Shown piece after piece: positions 1 to 5,638 of a stretch of 8,114 nt of DNA. Source of the DNA: JBBDXI01 sp040902425 (GTDB lineage: Bacteria > Planctomycetota > Phycisphaerae > Phycisphaerales > UBA1924). The notes under the pieces were generated by a model. It made no database searches. It was not told the origin of the DNA and saw only the letters and a program-made list of their open reading frames with translations. The translations under genes were made by a program, and so were the position numbers. Each line of letters begins with the position of its first letter. Positions within the stretch are counted from its first letter, which is position 1. The stretch is from positions 1 to 8,114 of the forward strand of contig JBBDXI010000016.1 of NCBI GenBank assembly GCA_040902425.1, in the 5' to 3' direction.

Positions 1-1195
1 TCGGCAGGTCGATGGAAGCGGGGGGGCGCTGGTCGCGCGGGGCACCCGGGGGGGGCGCGACGGCGGAGTGGACGCGGTAGATGAGGGGCCCCGGGTCGCC
101 GGTGGACTCCATGACATGGACCTGCTGGTCGCGGAACAGCCGGATGTGCCCACGCCGAGGGATCTCGATGGAGACAGGTTTCCAGAGGGCGAAAATCGGC
201 AGGGCCGGGTGCTCGCCCCGGGGGGCGTTGGGGACGCGGATGATCTGCTCGATGATGGGGCCTTCGGAGCGGTCGATGGGCACGGCGAGCTCGCGCGGGC
301 CGGTGGGCACGGGCGTATGGCCGCGGCGCCCGGCGTACCATGTGCCCTTCTCGTCGTACGAGTCGAGGACCGCGCCGCGGAGGTAGTGGACGCCGTCGGG
401 CGTGCCGAGGTTCTCGCCGGATTCCTGGCGCAGCTCGACGGTGAAGACGACCTCCTGGGATTCGGAGATCAGGCCGCGGTCCCCGAGGGAGACGCGGTCG
501 GTGAAGCCGGTGCGGGAGCCGGCGGCGACGACGCGCCCGAAGGTGCCCATGAAGTTCTCGCCCACGCCGCGGGGGAGGATGACGAAGACGAGGAAGGAGA
601 ACAGCAGCGTGCCGAAGGTGGCAGCGGCGACGGTGCGGCGCAGGAGGCGCCCGAGACCCGGGACGGCGAGGCTGGCCCACTTCGGGGGCTCGGCCGGCGC
701 GACGGAGGGCGTGTGGCGCTGGACCCTGAGCCACCCGGCCTGGAGCTGGAAGAGCATGACCGTCGCCACGAGGAGCGGGAGGAAGGCCGCGAGGATGAGC
801 CCGACCAGCAGGCTGTTGCCGGTGAGCATGGCGGCGATGGCGAGGAAGACGGAGAGGGCGATGATCTGCCCGTCGTCGCGGGGCGTGCGGCGGTCGCCGA
901 CCTTGATGATGAGCAGGAAGATGACCAGCTCGGCGAAGCGGTTGACGTCGAGTCCGGAGAGCGCCTGGAGCGCGGCGTAGGCGACAGCGCCGATGAGCAG
1001 GGCGTTAACGGCGGCGCGCGGCAGGACGAACGAGCGCGCGGCGGAGAGGTACCACCCGGTGCAGAGGGCGGGGAGGGCCCAGACCAGGACCAGGGGCGGG
1101 CCGGCGGAGGTCTGCTCGGCGGCGACGGCGAAGCTGGCGACGCCCAGCAGGGCCAGCCACAGGGCGCACCACTGGTAGGCGCGGTTGAGGTTCAC
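1..1195 (-). CDS. TgpA-like transglutaminase membrane protein (DUF3488 N-terminal part), 3' end outside window
   Basis: I translated 398 codons from a GTG at 1195 to the window edge with no stop. The first ~208 residues are strongly hydrophobic. About seven membrane segments can be drawn, near 10-26, 34-50, 57-80, 86-99, 109-127, 128-150 and 190-208. A likely extracytoplasmic part follows, with the family-type stretch TGFTDRVSLGDRGLI (229-243) and YLRGAVLDSYDEKGTWY (271-287). This is the layout of DUF3488/TgpA proteins, in which a transglutaminase-like Cys-His-Asp domain and often DUF4129 follow. That catalytic part would lie beyond position 1 and is not visible, so activity cannot be judged. 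The GTG overlaps the DUF58 stop as GTGA. A G8 run lies 5 nt upstream on the coding strand, but there is no classic Shine-Dalgarno, which fits translational coupling. DUF58/TgpA pairs are thought to act in envelope or peptide processing; the substrate is unknown here. Confidence 0.88.
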   Translation of the reverse strand, partial: MNLNRAYQWCALWLALLGVASFAVAAEQTSAGPPLVLVWALPALCTGWYLSAARSFVLPRAAVNALLIGAVAYAALQALSGLDVNRFAELVIFLLIIKVGDRRTPRDDGQIIALSVFLAIAAMLTGNSLLVGLILAAFLPLLVATVMLFQLQAGWLRVQRHTPSVAPAEPPKWASLAVPGLGRLLRRTVAAATFGTLLFSFLVFVILPRGVGENFMGTFGRVVAAGSRTGFTDRVSLGDRGLISESQEVVFTVELRQESGENLGTPDGVHYLRGAVLDSYDEKGTWYAGRRGHTPVPTGPRELAVPIDRSEGPIIEQIIRVPNAPRGEHPALPIFALWKPVSIEIPRRGHIRLFRDQQVHVMESTGDPGPLIYRVHSAVAPPPGAPRDQRPPASIDLP

Positions 1196-2535
1196 CGGGG
1201 CCCCCCCCGGAGGCGGCGGAGGGCCCGGCGCCAGAGGGGCGGGCGCTCGGGGACGGGGTCGGGCTGAGAGTCGAGGAGGGCGAGGATGCGCGCGACCCGC
1301 GGGTCATCCGCGAGGCAGCGCTCCGCGCCCTGGGCGCCGAAGCGCAGGGCGTGCCGGGGCCCGAAGAGCGTGTCCTCGGGTCCGGCGGAGATGACCACGC
1401 AGGCGCCGCCCTTGCTGGCGGCCTCGGGGAAGGCCGCGTGCGGGTCCAGCGCGAGGGGCTCGAGCAGCGCGAGTTCCGCCAGGAGGCGGTCGGCGTGCCA
1501 GGGCCCGAGGCGGGGCACGGAGAGGGCGCCCGCGGCGGGGATGGCGAGGCCGACGGCGATGCCGGCGCGGGCGGCGGCGGAGAGGACGGAGGCGGCAAGG
1601 GAGATGGCGCGCTCGTTGAGCCGTGCGGCGCTGCGCTGCCCGGCGGGGAGGAGCGTCAGCACGATCCAGACCCGCTGGGGGGCGGGCGAGGCGTTCTGGC
1701 GGACGACCAGCTCGCCGGTGCGGGCGGAGCGCTTCCAGGCGATGCGCCGGGGGCTGTCGCCGGGGACGTACTCGCGCAGGCCGAAGAACTCCTCGCCGAT
1801 GCCCGGGGCACGCTCGCTCCCGCTCCCCTGGGGCGAGCGGGCCGAGATGCGGCGCAGCAGCCCGGGGCGGAGCGGCAGGATCGGCGGCCGGACGATCGTG
1901 GACTGGGGTCGCGAGAAGGTGATCGACTTCTTGACCAGGCCGAACGGGAAGGTGGTCCAGGCGCGGAGCGGGTCGAAGGTGAGCCGGCCGCGCCGGCGCG
2001 GGATGACGGCGGTGCGGGCCTCGGCGTGCCCGCGGGGCGGGACCTGGATGGCGAAGGCGTGGGGCGCCCCGGTGAAGGCGGGCCAGCCGGCGACGATCCC
2101 CATGTCGCCGTCGCGCGGCGTCTCGGTGAGGTGCAGGGCGAAGGCGGGGATCAGTCGATTGGCGTTGCTGACGCGGTAGACGATGGGGAGCGGGTCGCCC
2201 AGCTCGATGGTGGCGGGGGCAGAGCGCTGGACGCGGACGCCCATCAGGGCGCCCCCGCTGATGAACCCGGAGATCAGCAGGCCGCCGATCGCCAGGCCGA
2301 GGGCCGCGAAGAGCAGGTTGTTCTGGCTGTTGATGGCGCCCAGCGCGATGAACAGCGTGACGGCGACGTAGAGCGCGCCGGGGAGGTAGAAGTGGTAGCG
2401 CCGGCGCGGGGCGGGGGGCTTGCGCTGCCCGCGCCTGGGTCCCGGCTCGGGGCCGGTCCTGCCCGGCGGGTGCGCCGGTCTGGCCGCGGGGCGGGCCGGA
2501 CCGGGGGCACGGGGGACGCGCGGGGGGGAGATCAT
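1192..2535 (-). CDS. DUF58 domain membrane protein
   Basis: 447 residues from an ATG that overlaps the scpB stop as ATGA. Residues 1-46 are a Pro/Arg-rich tail, probably cytosolic. Two close membrane segments follow (about 50-68 and 72-94). A beta-rich region (about 98-215) comes next, then the DUF58 hallmark FFGLREYVPGDSPRRIAWK (250-268) with RTGELVVRQ (272-280). The remainder has the alternating hydrophobic pattern of a von Willebrand A-like fold. At the first strand, where many relatives have an Asp that starts the metal site, this protein reads VWIVLTLLPAG (289-299), so the MIDAS Asp looks lost. DUF58 proteins commonly work with a MoxR AAA+ ATPase and a TgpA-like transglutaminase. The transglutaminase is directly downstream, but no MoxR gene is seen. 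No Shine-Dalgarno precedes the ATG, so coupling to scpB is likely. The family call is firm; the cellular role is inferred only from the family. Confidence 0.92.
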   Translation of the reverse strand: MISPPRVPRAPGPARPAARPAHPPGRTGPEPGPRRGQRKPPAPRRRYHFYLPGALYVAVTLFIALGAINSQNNLLFAALGLAIGGLLISGFISGGALMGVRVQRSAPATIELGDPLPIVYRVSNANRLIPAFALHLTETPRDGDMGIVAGWPAFTGAPHAFAIQVPPRGHAEARTAVIPRRRGRLTFDPLRAWTTFPFGLVKKSITFSRPQSTIVRPPILPLRPGLLRRISARSPQGSGSERAPGIGEEFFGLREYVPGDSPRRIAWKRSARTGELVVRQNASPAPQRVWIVLTLLPAGQRSAARLNERAISLAASVLSAAARAGIAVGLAIPAAGALSVPRLGPWHADRLLAELALLEPLALDPHAAFPEAASKGGACVVISAGPEDTLFGPRHALRFGAQGAERCLADDPRVARILALLDSQPDPVPERPPLWRRALRRLRGGPR

Positions 2536-3254
2536 GGCTCGGTCTGGGTCGCGGGCACGGGCGGGGCGGGCGCGGGCTCGCCGAGGAACTCCGTGGAGGA
2601 GGGGAGGTCCTTGAGGGTGGCCAGGCCGAAGGCGTCGAGGAACTCGCGGGTGGTGCCGTAGAGGATGGGGCGGCCGAGCTCCTCGGCGCGGCCCTTGATC
2701 GTGACCAGGCGGCGCTCGAGGAGCGAGCGGAGGACCTCGCCGCAGGAGACGCCCCGGATCGCCTCGAGGTGCGCCCGCGTGATCGGCTGCTTGTAGGCGA
2801 TGACGGCGAGCGTCTCGACGGCGGCGCGGCTGAGGCGCGAGGCGGCCCGGGTGCGGTGGAAGGCGGCGAGGGTCGGGGCGAAGGCCGGCAGGGTCATCAG
2901 GCGGTGGCCGCCGGCGACCGGCTCGATTCGGAAGGCGCGCCCGGTGGCCTCGTACTGGCGGTTCAGGTCGGCGATGGCGCCCTGGATGCGGTCGGCGGCG
3001 GAGGCGTGGTCGCCGCCGGGGGCCGCCTTGGCGCGGCGGCGGGGCGGTGAGGGCTGGGCGGGTTCCGCGGGGTCGGCACTCGGGGCCTCGGGGGGCACGA
3101 GGCCGAGGGCCTCGGCCAGCCTCCCGGTGGTGACGGGCTTGTCCACGGTCAGGAGAATGGCCTCGATCGAAGCGGCGAGGTCTGGGAGGGCGGGGCCGGG
3201 GGCGGCGGAAGGGGCCCGGCGGGTGTCATCCATGACGGTCGTGTCCTGCTCCAT
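2532..3254 (-). CDS. scpB: Segregation and condensation protein B (ScpB)
   Basis: 240 residues from ATG 3254. ScpB is the kite-type winged-helix subunit that, with ScpA, binds the Smc heads in the bacterial condensin that compacts and segregates chromosomes. The first winged helix starts at about 25 (SIEAILLTVDKPVTTGRLAEAL, 29-50). The second carries the family signature TLAVIAYKQPITRAHLEAIRG (148-168), then ELGRPILYGTT (192-202), FGLATLKDLP (209-218) and a Pro-rich tail. A Pro/Ala/Arg-rich insert at about 52-85 interrupts the first winged-helix region and makes the protein longer than the ~200 residues usual for the family. The start is uncertain. ATG 3254 has no Shine-Dalgarno, while ATG 3235 (seven codons later) has AGGA 10 nt upstream. 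The open frame continues upstream to about 4991, but that part is antisense to the next two genes and not ScpB-like. scpA is not adjacent in this window. Confidence 0.95.
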   Translation of the reverse strand: MEQDTTVMDDTRRAPSAAPGPALPDLAASIEAILLTVDKPVTTGRLAEALGLVPPEAPSADPAEPAQPSPPRRRAKAAPGGDHASAADRIQGAIADLNRQYEATGRAFRIEPVAGGHRLMTLPAFAPTLAAFHRTRAASRLSRAAVETLAVIAYKQPITRAHLEAIRGVSCGEVLRSLLERRLVTIKGRAEELGRPILYGTTREFLDAFGLATLKDLPSSTEFLGEPAPAPPVPATQTEP

Positions 3255-3411
3255 GGTGGGGATGCTACCAGCGCCGGGCGGGTGGGGACGCCGGCGGGTC
3301 CGAGAAGACGAAGTACCGGATATACGGCCCCCGGACGTGAAGGGAACGGGCGGGGGGGACGATTCTCGATGTGCGCCTGCCGCCCGTGCCGGCAGGGGGA
3401 GCGCCCCGAAA
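3255..3411. other. Divergent intergenic region, scpB / response regulator
   Basis: This 157-bp gap should hold the promoters for both the minus-strand scpB operon and the plus-strand regulator pair. The only AT-rich patch is around 3315-3326 (GGATATACGG on the plus strand). It could serve as a -10 element on either strand, but no convincing -35 lies at the right distance on either side. The gap is otherwise G/C-rich. The 3' third contains the hairpin listed separately. Confidence 0.5.
3376..3407 (+). promoter_or_regulatory. Nested hairpins at the response-regulator ribosome binding site
   Basis: CCTGCCG (3376-3382) pairs with CGGCAGG (3390-3396) around a 7-nt loop. GGGG (3396-3399) can then pair with CCCC (3404-3407) around an AGCG tetraloop. 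The purine run AGGGGGA (3394-3400), the only Shine-Dalgarno candidate for the ATG at 3412, lies inside these stems. Folding could therefore limit initiation. The repeats are seen directly; a regulatory role is inference, and GC-rich DNA forms such stems often. Confidence 0.3.
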
Positions 3412-3819
3412 ATGGAAAAGTCGATGGTCCTGCTGGCGGACGATGAGGCGCACATCACGTGCGTGGTGGCGGAGAAGCTCCGCGATGCGGGGTTCAACGT
3501 CGCGATCGCGCGCGACGGCGAGGAGGCCCTGGAGCTGGCCCGGCGGCTGCTGCCGGCCCTGGTGATCACCGACCTGCAGATGCCGCGGATGAGCGGGCTC
3601 GAGCTGGCGATCCGGCTGGCGGGCGAGGCGGGCACGGCGGGGACGCCGGTGATCATGCTGACGGCCCGGGGGTACATCCTGGACCAGTCGATGGCGGGCC
3701 GGACGAACATCCGGGCGGTCATCGGGAAGCCCTTCAGCGCCCGCGAGGTGGTCCGGCGGGCGACCGAACTGATCGGGGGGGCAGCGGGGGGCGCAGCGCA
3801 GCGTCCGGAGGCCGCATGA
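3412..3819 (+). CDS. Single-domain response regulator (CheY-like receiver)
   Basis: 135 residues, essentially one receiver domain with a short Gly/Ala-rich tail (about 122-135) and no output domain. The acidic pocket is D10-D11. The phosphoacceptor is D54 in VITDLQMPRMSG (51-62). The switch Thr is T84 in IMLTARG, and the conserved Lys is K106 in IGKPF (104-108). All residues needed for phosphotransfer are present. The position three before the Lys, an aromatic switch residue (Tyr/Phe) in CheY, is V103. No histidine kinase is in the window. The stop overlaps the next start as ATGA, so the likely partner is the HD-GYP protein, as in receiver/HD-GYP regulators of the RpfG type. ATG 3412 is chosen because AGGGGGA lies 11 nt upstream. 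ATG 3424 is an alternative, with a weak GGAAAAG in front, and would lose only four residues. Confidence 0.93.
   Translation: MEKSMVLLADDEAHITCVVAEKLRDAGFNVAIARDGEEALELARRLLPALVITDLQMPRMSGLELAIRLAGEAGTAGTPVIMLTARGYILDQSMAGRTNIRAVIGKPFSAREVVRRATELIGGAAGGAAQRPEAA
3807..3811 (+). promoter_or_regulatory. Shine-Dalgarno for the HD-GYP gene
   Basis: GGAGG lies 4 nt before the ATG at 3816, inside the last codons of the response regulator. It fixes the start at the ATGA overlap, although the HD-GYP frame is open far upstream (to 3459). Confidence 0.7.
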
Positions 3820-5441
3820 GCCCCGGCCGCGCCCAGCAGCCCTATTCGCCCTTCCAGACGCTGCGCGACCGGTGCCGCGCGATGGGCCTGCCCACGTGGC
3901 GGTGCACGGCGGAGGGGGCGATCGTGGAGGAGCCGGTGGAGCCGGGCGTGGCGGGGCTGTGGCTGCGGTCCGGGCCCATCGCGGAGCGGGTGCGGCGGGC
4001 GGCGGCGGCCTGGGCGCGGGAGCCCGAGCCGAAGATCGTCAGGCTCTTCACGGCGTGCTGGCTGATCCCGATCCCCGAGGAGCAGCGGTCGCGCCGGTCG
4101 GGCCTGCTGGCGTCGATGGCGCTGGGGCCGTGGGCGCTCGATGGGGAGCAGTTTGCCGAGGCGTGCGGCGCGGCGGGGCTGGATGCGCAGGCGGCGCGGA
4201 TCGCGCTGGCCCGCCTGGCGACGTTCGACGAGGGCGCCGCGCGCCGGACGCTGCAGTCGCTCCAGTGGATGCTGCGCGACCTGGTCTCGCTCACCGACCA
4301 CGAGGGCGCGGTGCAGGGGTTCACGGCGGAGCTGACGCAGTCGTACGAGACCATCGACCTGCTGTACTCGCTGGGCCGCTCGATGCTCGACCTCGAGCAC
4401 CCGGAGAAGTTCGTCACCCAGGTCTGCGACCGGCTGCACGAGCACATGCCCTTTGGGTGGCTCGCGGCCCGCTTCCTGGATGACCCGCGCCGGGCCGGGC
4501 CGCTGGCCTCGGCGATGATCGTCCGCGGCAAGCCGCCGTGCGATCCCGAGACGCTCCGGCGGGCGCTGGACGGCCTGGCGAAGGGTGGCACGGATGTCCG
4601 CGGGTTCCTGGCCGACACCCGCGCCGACCTGCACATCGAGACCGACTCGCGGACGCTGGTGCAGCCCATCACCCGGGAGGGGGAAGTGGCGGGGTTCATC
4701 GCCTGCGGCGACAAGTACGGGGATGACCCCCAGGTGAGCAGTTACGAGATGCAGCTGCTGGAGGCGGCCAGCGGCTACACCGGGGCGATGCTGGAGAACG
4801 CGACCCTCTTCGGGCAGCAGCAGTCGATGTTCATGGGGACCCTGCGGTCGCTGACGGCGGCGATCGACGCCAAGGACCGGTACACCTGCGGCCACTCGGA
4901 GCGGGTGGCGTTCATGGCGGCGCAGCTGGCCCGGGCCGCGGGGCTGGGCGACGCCCAGGCGGAGCAGGTGCACATCTGCGGGCTGGTGCACGACGTGGGC
5001 AAGATCGGGGTTCCGGAGGCGGTGCTGTCAAAGCCGGGGCGGCTGACGGATGAGGAGTTTGCCCTGATCAAGCTGCACCCGGAGATCGGGCACCGGATCA
5101 TCCGGGACATCCCCATGCTGGAGGATGTGCTGCCCGGGGTGCTGTACCACCACGAGCGGTGGGATGGGCGGGGGTACCCGCACGGGGTCAAGGGGGCCGA
5201 GATCCCCCTGTTTGCCCGGCTTCTCGCCCTGGCGGACACGTTCGACGCCATGAGCTCGACCCGCTCGTACCGGGCGGCGATGCCGCGGCCCCACGTGCTG
5301 GCGGAGATCGAGAAGAACGCCGGGGCGCAGTTCGACCCGGACCTGGCGCGCCGGTTCGTGCTCCTGGACTTTGCGGAGTACGACCGGATCGTCGCGCGGC
5401 ACGCGCGGGAGCACGGGGCGGGGCTGGCGGCGGCGGCCTGA
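3816..5441 (+). CDS. GAF/HD-GYP domain protein, predicted cyclic-di-GMP phosphodiesterase
   Basis: 541 residues, apparently cytosolic, with no clear membrane segment. Residues 1 to about 165 form an N-terminal module I cannot name; it includes GLPTWRC (24-30) and GLWLRSGPIAERV (47-59). A helix at about 163-195 leads into a GAF-like sensor domain (about 185-330), ending in an aromatic/acidic linker helix. The HD-GYP domain spans about 340-525 with all hallmarks: YTCGHSERV (356-364), the HD pair H392-D393 in VHDVGKIGVP, H421 in LHPEIGHRI, HHERWDGRGYP (445-455), and D474 in LADTFDAMSSTRSYR. Family members hydrolyse cyclic-di-GMP to pGpG or GMP at a two- or three-metal centre. The intact motifs predict activity. 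The gene overlaps the receiver gene by 4 nt and has its own GGAGG. The likely model is that the receiver controls this enzyme in trans. The signal sensed by the GAF domain is unknown. Confidence 0.94.
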   Translation: MSPGRAQQPYSPFQTLRDRCRAMGLPTWRCTAEGAIVEEPVEPGVAGLWLRSGPIAERVRRAAAAWAREPEPKIVRLFTACWLIPIPEEQRSRRSGLLASMALGPWALDGEQFAEACGAAGLDAQAARIALARLATFDEGAARRTLQSLQWMLRDLVSLTDHEGAVQGFTAELTQSYETIDLLYSLGRSMLDLEHPEKFVTQVCDRLHEHMPFGWLAARFLDDPRRAGPLASAMIVRGKPPCDPETLRRALDGLAKGGTDVRGFLADTRADLHIETDSRTLVQPITREGEVAGFIACGDKYGDDPQVSSYEMQLLEAASGYTGAMLENATLFGQQQSMFMGTLRSLTAAIDAKDRYTCGHSERVAFMAAQLARAAGLGDAQAEQVHICGLVHDVGKIGVPEAVLSKPGRLTDEEFALIKLHPEIGHRIIRDIPMLEDVLPGVLYHHERWDGRGYPHGVKGAEIPLFARLLALADTFDAMSSTRSYRAAMPRPHVLAEIEKNAGAQFDPDLARRFVLLDFAEYDRIVARHAREHGAGLAAAA

Positions 5442-5491
5442 CGCGGGAACCACGGCTTTCGTCGGGTGGACGACCGCAACTTCGCGGAGGT

Positions 5492-5507
5492 CGCGTGCGC
5501 GCGCGCG
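5492..5507. repeat. Alternating CG/TG tract upstream of promoter
   Basis: A strictly alternating pyrimidine-purine run of 16 nt includes GTGCGCGCGCGC at 5495-5506. An identical 12-mer lies at 5591-5602. Such runs can adopt left-handed DNA under negative supercoiling. The two copies flank the candidate promoter at 5531-5558. Confidence 0.6.
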
Positions 5508-5514
5508 GCGGGCG

Positions 5515-5526
5515 CGAGCGCGCTCG
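5515..5526. promoter_or_regulatory. 12-bp perfect palindrome next to the -35 box
   Basis: CGAGCGCGCTCG is a perfect inverted repeat ending 4 nt before the TTGACA at 5531. The position fits an operator or activator site for the secreted-protein gene. It could instead be a chance palindrome in GC-rich DNA, or part of the 3' end of the HD-GYP transcript. There is no T-run, so it is not a typical terminator. Confidence 0.35.
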
Positions 5527-5530
5527 GCGC

Positions 5531-5558
5531 TTGACAAACCCTTGAAAACGTGTAGGTT
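5531..5558 (+). promoter_or_regulatory. Candidate sigma-70-type promoter for the secreted-protein gene
   Basis: A perfect TTGACA (5531-5536) is followed after 16 nt by TAGGTT (5553-5558), which matches TATAAT at three of six positions including both ends (T1, A2, T6). The spacer contains the most AT-rich patch of the local region. Transcription would start near 5565 and give a leader of about 74 nt before the ATG at 5639. Confidence 0.55.
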
Positions 5559-5589
5559 GCGCCCTCCTCGGGTGATGGAGCGCCCGGCT

Positions 5590-5602
5590 CGTGCGCGCGC
5601 GC
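5590..5602. repeat. Second copy of the GTGCGCGCGCGC tract
   Basis: A 13-nt alternating pyrimidine-purine run contains the same 12-mer as 5495-5506. It lies in the predicted leader of the secreted-protein gene. The GTG at 5591 could in principle start the frame 16 codons early, but it has no Shine-Dalgarno and would spoil the signal peptide. Confidence 0.5.
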
Positions 5603-5625
5603 TCATCAGGTCCCCCCCGGGGGTC

Positions 5626-5630
5626 GGGAG
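5626..5630 (+). promoter_or_regulatory. Shine-Dalgarno for the secreted-protein gene
   Basis: GGGAG lies 8 nt before the ATG at 5639. It supports that start over the GTG at 5591. A second ATG follows immediately at 5642. Confidence 0.6.
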
Positions 5631-5638
5631 TCCCTCAC

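Noticed and set aside
20..60. Possible G-quadruplex in G runs near the window start
   Set aside because: Only three clear G runs are closely spaced, and they are explained by Pro codons of the transglutaminase gene on the other strand.
68..1267. Plus-strand frame of 399 codons rich in Asp, Glu and Gly
   Set aside because: It is antisense to the transglutaminase gene, which has clear membrane segments and family motifs. The acidic, low-complexity composition is typical of the complement of GC-rich coding DNA.
1351..2661. Plus-strand frame of 436 codons antisense to DUF58 and the scpB end
   Set aside because: Gly/Ala/Asp/Glu-rich with no domain. It spans two real genes, DUF58 and scpB, whose motifs are unmistakable.
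3315..3326. AT patch as a divergent promoter for scpB or the receiver
   Set aside because: TATACG or TATATC could be a -10 box, but no recognisable -35 lies 16-18 nt away on either strand.
3459..3815. Upstream extension of the HD-GYP frame
   Set aside because: It is the shifted frame of the receiver gene. The GGAGG and ATG at 3807-3818 fix the start. It is kept only as the basis of the frameshift finding.
3255..4991. N-terminal extension of the scpB frame to 819 residues
   Set aside because: The extension is antisense to the receiver and HD-GYP genes, is Arg/Pro-rich, and precedes the normal ScpB start.
5614..5623. CCCCCGGGGG palindrome before the secreted-protein start
   Set aside because: It has no loop and does not extend into flanking symmetry. 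It is likely a chance product of GC-rich DNA, although it could weakly affect initiation.
5591..5638. GTG start for the secreted protein
   Set aside because: It would add 16 Arg/Pro/Gly-rich residues before the signal peptide and has no Shine-Dalgarno. ATG 5639 has GGGAG at 8 nt.
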